Of a DNA stretch of 24,824 nucleotides, positions 7,960 through 16,368 are shown piece by piece. The position numbers were made by a program, and so were the translations under genes. The notes under the pieces are model-generated. The model was not told the DNA's origin. It searched no databases and worked only from the letters and a program-made list of their open reading frames with translations. This DNA comes from a virus: the IMG/VR virus record IMGVR_UViG_3300000553_000318, positions 1 through 24,824 of that record. One strand, 5' to 3'. Numbering within the stretch: the stretch's first letter is position 1; every line of letters starts with the position of its first letter.

Positions 7960-8852
7960 TAACGGATACGCCTAAACGGCTTTAGCAAATCTTGGGCAAG
8001 TGTTAAATCTGAACCGATACGTTGCGTTCCTGCGGCTTCTTGTACTCCACGAGTTGCAACTGCCATCACTAAACTGTTATCTCCGCGCACCTTTAAAAAA
8101 GCCGTTGTAGCAAGGATTGTGGCTTCTTTTATTGCGGCTGGTAATGCACTTACGGAAGCGCCGATATCGTGGCTGAAAAGGCAACCTGAGGCTAATGGGA
8201 CGGTGTTTGAGCCGAAGGTGTAAGTACTTGCAACGGTAATGTTTTCCGTATATGTGCCGTCATAAATTCGTAACATTTGACCCGCAGTAATACCAGTTCC
8301 ATTTGTAACAGAAATAGTTACATCTCCTGCCGTTACAGCAGTTGAGTTTGTTGTATTCGTGTAACCATTAACATAAGAGTATTTCAAATAAACTTCGGAT
8401 TGAGGCGTTGTAGGAAAGCCAAATTGTAACGGACCTTGTGACGAGTAAGCCAAGTTCATTTGTGCATAAGGAAAGATGATGGCGCTTTCTTCAATCCATG
8501 CAAGTGAATTATCAATAGATGTAAGAATGTTTGTTAAGTCTGTTCCGTAACTAAATGCTGTAAGCGCAACAATAGGAGCATATTTAGGGTGAAGGCGTAT
8601 CGTGCCGTCTTTGTTAATGCGTGAACGTTGTTGCTCTACATCCGTTGTTGCGCCCAATATTTGACCGCAGTACTGATCTACCCATGAAGAAGCGCGAAGA
8701 ATAACGTTTGCCAGTTCCGCGTCTTGTGCGCTTTGATTTCCGCCGATAACAATGTTATCAATATCAATTGCCGTAGGTGCATTTTTGTATTCTTGAATAG
8801 TTAAGTACGGCTCAGAGAATTGCTGTGTTGTATAGGCGTAACCGTTAGCCAT
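7959..8852 (-). CDS. Head-tail connector (adaptor) protein
   Basis: This 297-residue protein begins MANGYAYTTQQFSEPYLTIQ and contains an early helical part (AELANVILRASSWVDQYCGQ) matching gp6/gp15-like adaptors, where a Y-L-T/S-x-x-E/Q motif is followed by helices that pack on the portal. A beta-rich insertion lies in the middle (AVTAGDVTISVTNGTGITAG, residues ~173-192; a small barrel that recurs in phage connectors). The C-terminal helix ALPAAIKEATILATTAFLKV is followed by LLKPFRRIR, a common ending of this family (polar, Arg-rich). It follows a capsid-zinc ribbon pair and precedes the tail terminator, as expected for a dodecameric adaptor ring. Confidence 0.75.
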   Translation of the reverse strand: MANGYAYTTQQFSEPYLTIQEYKNAPTAIDIDNIVIGGNQSAQDAELANVILRASSWVDQYCGQILGATTDVEQQRSRINKDGTIRLHPKYAPIVALTAFSYGTDLTNILTSIDNSLAWIEESAIIFPYAQMNLAYSSQGPLQFGFPTTPQSEVYLKYSYVNGYTNTTNSTAVTAGDVTISVTNGTGITAGQMLRIYDGTYTENITVASTYTFGSNTVPLASGCLFSHDIGASVSALPAAIKEATILATTAFLKVRGDNSLVMAVATRGVQEAAGTQRIGSDLTLAQDLLKPFRRIR

Positions 8853-8853
8853 T

Positions 8854-9144
8854 TTAATCTCCGTCTGTTTTAATGTTTGCGCTCATATCGTGACCGCATC
8901 TACTACACTTTTTAAACCAACTGCCGAATCCGCACTCAATACAAGTGTATCCGAGATTTTCGCTATTAAGAGTTGCACCATTAAGCGAAGCCTCAAAAAA
9001 ACCTTCTGCTTTCATTTGCCTTGCATGTTTAGGATTTTCAACTTCAATAACGCCTTTACGATTAACATCATATTTTCTTGTACCGCGTTCTGTCGTTACA
9101 TCAATACCGCGTACACCTTTATCGGGAGCAACGAGCCTTGCCAT
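8854..9144 (-). CDS. Small zinc-ribbon protein downstream of capsid gene
   Basis: A 96-residue protein (MARLVAPDKGVRGIDVTTER) with an AAAGG ribosome site. The first ~55 residues form a beta-rich part that contains GVIEVENPKHARQMKAEGFF, a pattern seen in small head-completion or capsid-adjacent proteins. The C-terminal part has C-I-E-C then C-S-R-C-G-H (C-x2-C-x9-C-x2-C) and would bind one zinc. It lies after the terminator-like hairpin downstream of the major capsid gene and just before the connector. It may be a capsid-to-connector factor or decoration protein, but the function is not recognised. Confidence 0.65.
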   Translation of the reverse strand: MARLVAPDKGVRGIDVTTERGTRKYDVNRKGVIEVENPKHARQMKAEGFFEASLNGATLNSENLGYTCIECGFGSWFKKCSRCGHDMSANIKTDGD

Positions 9145-9168
9145 ATTAGTAACCTTTCATTAGAAGAA

Positions 9169-9194
9169 AGAGCGGTGCGCCTTAACACCGCTCT
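9169..9194 (-). terminator. Terminator-like hairpin after major capsid gene
   Basis: A perfect 9-bp inverted repeat AGAGCGGTG / CACCGCTCT (arms 9169-9177 and 9186-9194, 8-base loop) sits 18 bases after the capsid stop codon. On the minus strand the stem is followed by TTCTTCTA, a moderately T-rich tail. The location after the most highly expressed head gene is typical of an intra-operon terminator or 3' stabiliser. Confidence 0.65.
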
Positions 9195-9211
9195 CCTTAT
9201 TTGTTTATTTC

Positions 9212-10900
9212 TTATGCAGAAACGATACCTGAAACAACACCGTTCCAAGCAGGTGCGTAGCAACCAAATGTTCCACGGAAATAAACTGACGTATCGTACG
9301 AGTACTGAATTACAGGCCATTGAATACCCATGTAATCCTGAACCATGAAGTTAGCCCATACATCCGAAACCTCAGTATCAGGAATTGGAAGCGTGTATGA
9401 GAGAACAGGTGCAACACCTTGAGTCAGCCAAGGGTGAACAGTGAGATCAACTAACTTACCTGTTGTTTCGTTATGAAGCCCTGTAACAACTGCTCCGCCG
9501 ACATATCCGCCAGTTTCAGTCTGTGTTAGGTTCAAACGATAGTTGGCAGTTGAGCCATTCTTAATTGCATCAGACAACTGACGGCGATCATTTCCGTTAA
9601 GAAGGATTTCGTCAGGGTCAGCCTTTACTCCGTCATACAAAGAAGCAAAAACAACTTGAAATTCTGTTCCTGGATTAGAGGTAGAGAATGACGTGTTGAT
9701 TTCGTTAATTGCACCAGAGTTAGGACCAAGAACAGTAGGCAAGATTCCGTCATAACCAGTTGCATATGAAGAAGTGTCGCCAGTAATTGTTGAAGCAAGA
9801 GTTCCTGTTGTATTAAATACAACGTTATCTCCAAGTGTCGCTCCACCAACTCCGTTGATGTAACCCGTAAGGCTAGTAATACGACCAACATAGTGAGCGT
9901 TAGCCGCACCAGTTGTTGTACCAACATAAATCTTTGTAGCAAGAGCACCAGCGACATTGTTAACAACAATCTTAACAACTTGACCTGTAGTAATTGCTTG
10001 TGACTGAACTGTTGAAAGAACAGACTCACCGAAAGCACCTGCATCTGATGTTACATAGACGTAGTAGGTAGTTCCGTTTGTAAGTCCGACCTGTGAGCCT
10101 GTGGCAGATACGGCGGAAAGAGTTACTGTTGGAGCGGCAAGAGCACCTGAATAACCTGCGGCGGTTGCGCCACGTGCGAACAACATCATGCGTTCTTCCA
10201 TAAGCATTGAAGCGTACAGAGTAGAAGTAGATGAAAGTTGACGAAGGTCTTGGTAACCCATGCCTGAGAAGTTAGCGTCAAACGAAACGCTATCAGATAG
10301 TGAATAGGTGTTATATGGCAAGGTAATGTCATCAGCAGTGTAAGAAATCTTCGGACCACGCTCTAGGTTAAGTCCACCAAAAGCAGTCTGTGAGGTTTCT
10401 GTAATTCCAGGCCAGATGTTTCCTTGTCCACCAGTACCCGTACCTGTGTAACCAGTAATGCGCTTAATTCTGTGCGCGGTTCCTACGCCCTTTTTACGAA
10501 CGATTTTGTTACGGAGTGGTGTTGGGCGAGGTGTGAGCAACTTAGCAGGGGCTTCGAGATCGTAAGCAGCAAACGAAGTTGAAAGTGGAACGGTGAGGGA
10601 AATGTCTTTGTTGATATCTGACATTGCTTGGCGTTGAGTTGCAAGTGCAGAGTTCAGCATACCAAGAGCATCAGGTGTCATTGACTTATTTGAAGCGAGT
10701 GCTTCTAGTCCAGCAAGCGGGTCGCTTGAACCAAAACGGACAGAGCCAGTTTGGATTTGATTAAGAACTGTTGGGTCGGTCGTAGCATTACTAAACGACT
10801 TAGAAAGTTCGTGAATCAATTCCTCTTGACGCTTTGCCGCTTTCTTTGGGCTATCTGCATCTGAAAACAATTCAGTAGCCTTAGGGGCTGTAAGAGCCAT
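9212..10900 (-). CDS. Major capsid protein (HK97 fold, with Ig-like insertion)
   Basis: 562 residues, larger than the ~300-400 of a bare HK97 capsid protein. Residues ~15-100 form an N-terminal helical delta-like region rich in Lys, Glu and Gln. The fold begins near YDLEAPAKLLTPRPTPLRNK (113-132), a phrase typical of actinophage-type capsids, and continues with IVRKKGVGTAHRIKRITGY. Residues ~255-375 (APTVTLSAVSATGSQVGLTN onward, with TTYYVYVTSDAG) look like an inserted Ig/fibronectin domain, probably exposed on the capsid surface. The C-terminal part is PVIQYSYDTSVYFRGTFGCY. The gene follows the prohead protease and precedes the hairpin. I do not see a clear protease cleavage site. Confidence 0.88.
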   Translation of the reverse strand: MALTAPKATELFSDADSPKKAAKRQEELIHELSKSFSNATTDPTVLNQIQTGSVRFGSSDPLAGLEALASNKSMTPDALGMLNSALATQRQAMSDINKDISLTVPLSTSFAAYDLEAPAKLLTPRPTPLRNKIVRKKGVGTAHRIKRITGYTGTGTGGQGNIWPGITETSQTAFGGLNLERGPKISYTADDITLPYNTYSLSDSVSFDANFSGMGYQDLRQLSSTSTLYASMLMEERMMLFARGATAAGYSGALAAPTVTLSAVSATGSQVGLTNGTTYYVYVTSDAGAFGESVLSTVQSQAITTGQVVKIVVNNVAGALATKIYVGTTTGAANAHYVGRITSLTGYINGVGGATLGDNVVFNTTGTLASTITGDTSSYATGYDGILPTVLGPNSGAINEINTSFSTSNPGTEFQVVFASLYDGVKADPDEILLNGNDRRQLSDAIKNGSTANYRLNLTQTETGGYVGGAVVTGLHNETTGKLVDLTVHPWLTQGVAPVLSYTLPIPDTEVSDVWANFMVQDYMGIQWPVIQYSYDTSVYFRGTFGCYAPAWNGVVSGIVSA

Positions 10901-10930
10901 TAGGTAAATCCTTTCGTAAAGAGTTAGTTG

Positions 10931-12247
10931 TTATTTAGTTAGTTGTGCTTCTACGGCTTTGGCTTCAAAATCTTCAGCCAATTCTTTGTAACCGAGAGCA
11001 AGTTCTTTGTCCTCAGTTCCAGCGGCTTTGCGACGGTAATCATTAGCAATACGGGTGAACTCACTTACGTTCGCCTGTTGCTGATTGATAACTGCACGCT
11101 TGGGACCGCCGCTTACTGCTTTTTGATTTGCCGTTGCCAACTCTTGTTCCAACTTAATTACTACGCTCTCTGCCGCCTCTTTTGCGGACTTCAGGGCAGT
11201 AACTTCGCTGGTAACACTCTCAATGGCACTCTTTACGGCTTTCTCAATGATAGCGTTAATATCGTTATCACTTGTAGCAGACTTATCCGAAGTTTTATCT
11301 TCGGAATCTTCGTATGCGTCTTCGTCTTGAATGTCACCAACGCGTTCTACGGTTGGGAGAGGGACGATAGACGACTTAGGTGTATCAACAGGCGAAACTA
11401 TTTCAGCAGTTGTTACATCTGCGCGTCCGTGCGAATCATCTGGAATATGGCAACCACACTCTAGGCACTTATTAACGCTGTCAGATTTCTCTGCTTCTTC
11501 TGTTTCAACAATAGGCGTTTCTGTTACTGCTCCCTCAATGATAGGTGCGTCAGTAACTTCTGCGGTTTCTGCAACAGGCAGTTCTTGTTCGATCATTTCT
11601 TCCACTTGGATTACTTCCGTTCCATCAGATTTAGCCAACATAAGTTTGGCGTTAGGGTTTGCAGGGCGGTCAACTAAAGACACTTCAACGATTTGTCCAT
11701 CTACAATGCGACCGTTAGCGGCTTTGTTATCACGCACAATTCTAGGTGCGCGAATTCCAATTGAAAAGCCTTTAAGTACTCCTGCTTCAACTTTCTTAAC
11801 GCTTTGCGCGTCAACAACATGTGCAGTTACATAAAAGCCATCATCTTTACTGTCAAGTTCTTTTGCAACGCCTGCCGCAATATTAGAATGTTGTTCACGG
11901 ATATTTCCGCCCGTCTTGAACCAATCAGGCATAGCCTTTGCAAGCCAAGTCATGTCGCAGATTTGATTATCGCTATCAATAGCGTCATCAGTAGCCTTGC
12001 CATAAACCATTAGTGAGCCATCTTCTTGCTTCTCGCTTTTAGTAATAGCGGCGTATGAAGTTGCGAAAGTATTAGCCATTGTTTTTTCCTTTTCTTTTAC
12101 ATCAGGGACATTTGCGTATAATGCTTGTAATTGTTTTGTTGCTTTCTTTTTACTTACGTGACACCCGACAACTTTACCGCTTTCATTAGCAATAACAGGA
12201 TAACCAGCACACCCGCTAGTTCCTTTATTTCCAATGTGATAAGGCAT
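10931..12247 (-). CDS. Prohead protease fused to scaffold-like C-terminus
   Basis: 438 residues. Residues 1-50 are a small N-terminal domain (PYHIGNK, C13, then GKVVGCHVSKKKATKQLQAL) often attached to phage head proteases. Residues ~60-210 are a protease of the HK97/U35-type: His120 in GNIREQHS and Ser162 in KGFSIGIR are the likely catalytic residues, and EVSLVDRPANPNA follows. Residues ~210-330 are an acidic linker that contains a Cys/His cluster CLECGCHIPDDSH (261-273). Residues ~330-438 are a predicted coiled coil (IIEKAVKSAIESVTSEVTAL), as expected for a scaffold domain. I see no separate scaffold gene, which supports the fusion. Start ATG 12247 directly follows the upstream stop (TAAATG). 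Confidence 0.85.
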   Translation of the reverse strand: MPYHIGNKGTSGCAGYPVIANESGKVVGCHVSKKKATKQLQALYANVPDVKEKEKTMANTFATSYAAITKSEKQEDGSLMVYGKATDDAIDSDNQICDMTWLAKAMPDWFKTGGNIREQHSNIAAGVAKELDSKDDGFYVTAHVVDAQSVKKVEAGVLKGFSIGIRAPRIVRDNKAANGRIVDGQIVEVSLVDRPANPNAKLMLAKSDGTEVIQVEEMIEQELPVAETAEVTDAPIIEGAVTETPIVETEEAEKSDSVNKCLECGCHIPDDSHGRADVTTAEIVSPVDTPKSSIVPLPTVERVGDIQDEDAYEDSEDKTSDKSATSDNDINAIIEKAVKSAIESVTSEVTALKSAKEAAESVVIKLEQELATANQKAVSGGPKRAVINQQQANVSEFTRIANDYRRKAAGTEDKELALGYKELAEDFEAKAVEAQLTK

Positions 12248-12529
12248 TTAGACACCTGAATAAATAATTGAAATTGCTCCTGTTGCAGAAGCCGCCGCAG
12301 TAACGGCCCAAACGGTATCCCCACTATTAAGCCAAATCTGCTGGCTTGCATTAACCGCAATTTGACTGCCGCGCGTTGCTCCTGTTGTTGATACAGATGC
12401 ATCTCCAATATAAAGAACTGCAGTGTGGTTATTGCAAATCTGAACGGCGGTTGACTGAAGTCCGCTAGGCAAAGTAAATAGAGGTTGCGGAGTTGTTGCT
12501 GTGGTTGCGTTTACGTGTGCTAAAGCCAT
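12248..12529 (-). CDS. Small beta-rich surface/decoration-like protein
   Basis: A 93-residue protein, MALAHVNATTATTPQPLFTL, ending AISIIYSGV. The sequence is Thr/Ala/Val-rich with ICNNHTAVLYIGDASVSTTG and IWLNSGDTVWAV. This is a small single-domain beta fold seen in phage head-fibre or decoration proteins (pattern: V-x-I-x-N-x-x-x-x-x-V-Y-I-G-x-x-x-V-T). It overlaps the MuF gene stop (TAATG) and is adjacent to the prohead protease. A capsid-associated role is inferred and no partner is visible. Confidence 0.6.
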   Translation of the reverse strand: MALAHVNATTATTPQPLFTLPSGLQSTAVQICNNHTAVLYIGDASVSTTGATRGSQIAVNASQQIWLNSGDTVWAVTAAASATGAISIIYSGV

Positions 12530-13854
12530 TATTCTTGCTCCTTAATTAACCAAACGGGTGCGGTGTCTAAGCCTAACAGCCATAATGCCATTAAACGGTG
12601 ATGCCCATCAATAATAACAAGATCGGAACCTACTTCGGCAATTAAAGCATAACTTCTTTTTGGCAATTCTGACTGACCCATATTCTCAATATGGCTTTCA
12701 ACTTTTTTGCGTTTTAAGTAAGGGTCAGTTGCAGATAAATCTTGTAACGCAATTAACTCTAGTTGTGCTTTGTTCCAACTGTTAGGGTCAATAGTGGGAA
12801 CATCAACTACGCGCCAAGGTGATTCAACATATTTTTCAATCTTCTTTTCGGGTATATCGGGATGGTTTGGATTGGGAAGTATTTCAAGACGTGCAATAGC
12901 GCGTTCAACATCTAACGCGTCGGGAACACCATCTTTATTAATAGTTGGGTGTAACGCTAATTGCGAATCTGCAAGTATTTGGTCAATTGCGTCACTACCC
13001 AATCCCATAGTATCAATAACGTAAGGAGATAAGTCGCAAACGCAATTAGGATGAGCGGGCGGTTCTGTATCTCCGCTAGGAAATGTTTCGTTAATTCCAA
13101 TTGGGCTTACGCTATTATTTTCTTCGCATTCAGGGCAAGGGTCGCTTACTAACCACTCCACTAATTCAACGCCGCTTTGTGTATACATGTCACGGCTTGC
13201 GACATTAACTGCACGTGTTAATTCTGTTTGCGCAATCATCAAGGCGCGTTCGCTATCGCTTAACATCAACGTTATATCTCCGTTCATACTGTCTGCTATT
13301 TGTTGACGTAACGGAGAAAGCACGTTAGCAATTTGAGGGGCAACTGCATTAGCGGGTAAGCCTGCCTTTAATGCTTTTGCAAGTATTACACCAATGCGAT
13401 CTTTTGTAGTGTTATCTAAACCAACAAGAGTTGTCCCGCGCGATTGCAACAATTTAGATAGCGCACCGCTTGGTCGTATTAATGCGGCGGCGGCTCTATT
13501 GCCTACTATCCAATTACCCCAAGGCATAGTTAATGCACTTGCTTGCGCGGTAGGTGCTTTGTTTGCTTCAAGTAATGCAAGCGCATTTAAAGCCGCATCT
13601 TTACCAAAAACTATTCCGTCTGCATAAAGATTTGTTAATGCTTCATTTAGTTTCGTGTCGTTTGTATAAACATTAACTGCTGTCCAAGCACGTGCTTCGT
13701 CATTTGTTACAGGGCGATCAAAATGACTGTTAATAAAATCATCAACAATTTGTTTAACATCAACGGAACTGCGTATTGCATCTCTAATTGTGTCTGCGTG
13801 TGTAGCCGCTAATCTAACTTTTGCGGCTTGCCTCTGTCGCCATAGCGCATCCAT
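12529..13854 (-). CDS. MuF-like head morphogenesis protein with C-terminal ParB-like domain
   Basis: I choose ATG 13854, which overlaps the portal stop (TAATG), giving 441 residues; an ATG 27 bases earlier would overlap the portal. Residues ~1-285 are the minor head protein: the helix MIAQTELTRAVNVASRDMYT near 206, C-P-E-C (240-243), then HPNCVCDL (268-275), the zinc-type cluster that closes MuF domains. Residues ~340-441 are an extra domain that ends with VIIDGHHRLMALWLLGLDTA, a D-G-H-H-R-x-x-A-L phrase of the ParB/Srx-like fold (nuclease or NTP-dependent clamp families). MuF proteins sit at the portal inside the head, and some have C-terminal effector domains delivered with the DNA. The domain's activity is inferred. 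Confidence 0.85.
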   Translation of the reverse strand: MDALWRQRQAAKVRLAATHADTIRDAIRSSVDVKQIVDDFINSHFDRPVTNDEARAWTAVNVYTNDTKLNEALTNLYADGIVFGKDAALNALALLEANKAPTAQASALTMPWGNWIVGNRAAAALIRPSGALSKLLQSRGTTLVGLDNTTKDRIGVILAKALKAGLPANAVAPQIANVLSPLRQQIADSMNGDITLMLSDSERALMIAQTELTRAVNVASRDMYTQSGVELVEWLVSDPCPECEENNSVSPIGINETFPSGDTEPPAHPNCVCDLSPYVIDTMGLGSDAIDQILADSQLALHPTINKDGVPDALDVERAIARLEILPNPNHPDIPEKKIEKYVESPWRVVDVPTIDPNSWNKAQLELIALQDLSATDPYLKRKKVESHIENMGQSELPKRSYALIAEVGSDLVIIDGHHRLMALWLLGLDTAPVWLIKEQE

Positions 13855-15719
13855 TAGGGTAAGTAACGCTCCGCATACCAACGCGCTCCATCATAATCTT
13901 GTACTGCTAAGAATTTATTAAGAGTATTGGCATAAGTTGTTGGTACATATTCAAAGTTGAAATTACGGTCAGGCGACTTACGCAAGAAACGTAAGAAGTT
14001 TTTAAGTTCTTTTGCAACCTTATCGCTAGCGTTATCTGTACTTTGCGGCGTTACTTCTTCCTCTTGTGAGTTAGCAGGATTTTCATTTGCGTTATTAGGT
14101 AATGCGCTTGGGTTATTAGGGTCAACGCCATCAATGGCAGGGTCTTGATCTGCATCCCCTTCTTCTTGCCCGAACAATTTAACGCCTTCATCTGTAAATA
14201 GATAGGCAGTTGTTCCAGCAATAACGATTGGCATATCTGCTTCAGGCGCATCAATAAGTGGGCGACCTGCTTCGCTACGCATTTCATTCATTGTGATTGA
14301 ACCATTTTTCAGTTCAATGTCACGAGCCATAGCAGTCTTTTGCATATCTTCACGAACGCTGTCCATAAACTTAAATTCAAGTTCGCGTGGCATACCTAAG
14401 AAAACATAAGAAAGATTAGAAAGCATTTTGCCAACCCAATTGGCTAGCGGTACAACTCCAATAACTTCTGAACTATCGGCTTGTCCACTTTGGAAACCTG
14501 CTCCACCAAGTCCGTGCTTAGGGTTGAATCCGATTTCACTTGGTTGTACTCCGAAATGACCGCATATAGAGTTAACAAGATACTCATCTAACGTGTCCTT
14601 AAACTTCTCGCCGTAGCCATCAAATTGAATTGGTTCCATACCAGCAGGAAGCAAGCGAACGCGCTTACGCTGTTCTGTTTGTCCTGATAAATCGTTATTA
14701 AATACATCTTCAAAGCGGCGCAATAGATCAGGGTTATTGCCAAAGTTGGCATCTGTTTTCATTAACAATTCAGGTGTAACGCCATCTGTATATTCAGCGC
14801 GTAACCATTGTTGTCTGCGTAAATAAATATCTGCAACCATAAGCGAACGCTCAACAGGCGAGTAGCCATAAACAGAAGTTGTACGGCGATTCTTTACCAT
14901 GTATGCAAGTTGATCTGCTGTAAATACTCCATCCGCATCTTCGTTTTCATCAGTTGCAGCAAACTCTGAACGTGGGAATCCGTAAAGGATTTGTTGGAAG
15001 GCAGGATTAGGAGTCATTGGGCGCATACCGCGCTCATCAATAAGTGGCTTAATGGTTCCGCCATCTAAGATTTGTAATCCGTACAGGTCGCCATTAACTG
15101 CCATCTGAGGCCATACTGCCCAAGCATCCAATACTAGGATTTCTTCGAGAGCAATATTGAGCCAATCAGCAAAAATTAAACCATTTGATTTATCAGGCTG
15201 TTCCCAAAATTGTTTAGCGTTATTTATATCTTCTGTGTAACGTTCGCGGGCTTCGATCATAGCGCGAGCGCGCGTACCACCAATTTCGCTAATAAGTTTT
15301 TCAGCCGCATCTTCACCAAGAACAATATCCCAATCAAGTCCAACCAATTTAGATTTCATTACCTCAATGCAACGGCGCAGAATATCAATTTGATCTGCGG
15401 CGGCGCGCAATGTTTTAAATGGTGTTAAGCGTGTTTCGGTAATGTTGATATTTTGTGCAACTTGAAATTCATAACGGCGTGGTTCAGGTCTTCCACCATC
15501 AACGAATGGATTGATAGCCCCTGGAATAATTGGGCGACCTGGAGAAAATGGAACAGTTGGTGTTATATCGTTACGTGGTAATGGATTACTTTGTCCGTAA
15601 CTTTGCGTAGCGGTGTTGCGCATTTCTTGTTCTGAAAGAGTTGTTGTTCCAGCAGGTAAAGAAGGTGCTTTGTTAATGCGTTCAGCAATTGCTTTTGCAA
15701 GCGTATCTAGTGCGCCCAT
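13854..15719 (-). CDS. Portal protein
   Basis: A 621-residue portal, slightly longer than typical HK97/SPP1-like ones. It follows an AAAGGAGAAATA ribosome site. The conserved block is in the C-terminal half: LLPAGMEPIQFDGYGEKF, then LVNSICGHFGVQPSEIGFNP and LGGAGFQSGQ, the usual core-helix and tunnel-loop region of Gram-positive-type portals. The N-terminus is proline-rich (PFSPGRPIIPGAINPF), and the extreme C-terminus is acidic and Asn-rich before KNFLRFLRKSPDRNFNFEYV. It would form the dodecameric DNA gate and bind terminase. The neighbour upstream is not terminase as usual, but a group of fibre genes. Confidence 0.93.
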   Translation of the reverse strand: MGALDTLAKAIAERINKAPSLPAGTTTLSEQEMRNTATQSYGQSNPLPRNDITPTVPFSPGRPIIPGAINPFVDGGRPEPRRYEFQVAQNINITETRLTPFKTLRAAADQIDILRRCIEVMKSKLVGLDWDIVLGEDAAEKLISEIGGTRARAMIEARERYTEDINNAKQFWEQPDKSNGLIFADWLNIALEEILVLDAWAVWPQMAVNGDLYGLQILDGGTIKPLIDERGMRPMTPNPAFQQILYGFPRSEFAATDENEDADGVFTADQLAYMVKNRRTTSVYGYSPVERSLMVADIYLRRQQWLRAEYTDGVTPELLMKTDANFGNNPDLLRRFEDVFNNDLSGQTEQRKRVRLLPAGMEPIQFDGYGEKFKDTLDEYLVNSICGHFGVQPSEIGFNPKHGLGGAGFQSGQADSSEVIGVVPLANWVGKMLSNLSYVFLGMPRELEFKFMDSVREDMQKTAMARDIELKNGSITMNEMRSEAGRPLIDAPEADMPIVIAGTTAYLFTDEGVKLFGQEEGDADQDPAIDGVDPNNPSALPNNANENPANSQEEEVTPQSTDNASDKVAKELKNFLRFLRKSPDRNFNFEYVPTTYANTLNKFLAVQDYDGARWYAERYLP

Positions 15720-15762
15720 TATTTCTCCTTTGACCTAATGTTGTAAATCATATCGTTATGTA

Positions 15763-16362
15763 TTAAACAATGTCGCCAGTTACGACCCAAGAGTTAGCGG
15801 CTATCTTTAAGATTGAAGCCATAGAGTTAGCGGCGCGAAGTTTAGGTGTAGCAGATGTAGCACCTGTTGAAATAACGGTTGTAGTTCCTGGAGTTACTGC
15901 CGAGATAGTTGGGTGCCCTGCACCTGTAATCCAAAACAGATTAAACTCTGTGCCAATACCAAAGTTAAAAGTAGCATCAACAGGAACGGTAAATGCTTGA
16001 GTTGCGGCGTTGTTCATTGAAAAGATATTGCCTTCGTCGCCTGATACAAATGTATATGCGGCGGTCTTGGCTGTATAAGTTTTAACAATTTTAGGTGTTG
16101 TAATTGTCGGAGCAGTACCGAACACAAGTGAGCCAGTTCCAGTCTTGTCGCTCATTACTCCAAGTAGTTGAGCAGACGTAGTTGCAGCAAATTGCGACAA
16201 AGAATTGGCTGTGCTTGCTGAACCAACCCACGCTGAACCCGTATAGGTAAAGACCGTGTTGGACGCTGTATTGAAATACTGGTCGCCTGCAGAAAGCGTT
16301 GGCAAAGTAGGTGCGCTTGCCAACGCGATAACGTTTACAGGGTCAAGAGCCTTCTTACTCAT
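15763..16362 (-). CDS. Fibre-like structural protein (mosaic, 199 aa)
   Basis: A 199-residue protein with no catalytic motif. The N-terminus (ALASAPTLPTLSAGDQYFNT then TYTGSAWVG) closely parallels residues 24-53 of the 539-residue fibre upstream. The C-terminal ~80 residues (TFNFGIGTEFNLFWITGAGH, then STGATSATPKLRAANSMA, ending WVVTGDIV) match the end of the 275-residue tail protein at 425-1252. It is therefore a mosaic of an attachment module from one fibre and a distal module from another. It lies between the fibre gene and portal. It is likely a virion fibre or adsorption accessory; its partner is unknown. Confidence 0.75.
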   Translation of the reverse strand: MSKKALDPVNVIALASAPTLPTLSAGDQYFNTASNTVFTYTGSAWVGSASTANSLSQFAATTSAQLLGVMSDKTGTGSLVFGTAPTITTPKIVKTYTAKTAAYTFVSGDEGNIFSMNNAATQAFTVPVDATFNFGIGTEFNLFWITGAGHPTISAVTPGTTTVISTGATSATPKLRAANSMASILKIAANSWVVTGDIV

Positions 16363-16368
16363 TGACTA

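Noticed and set aside
10943-12013. Plus-strand frames opposite the prohead protease
   Set aside because: The minus-strand frame has clear protease and coiled-coil sequence; the antisense products are Phe/Leu/Cys-rich shadows.
12154-12408. Minus-strand 84-residue frame crossing the start of the protease gene
   Set aside because: It spans the junction of two genes in a third frame and has Leu/Gln-rich shadow composition and no ribosome site.
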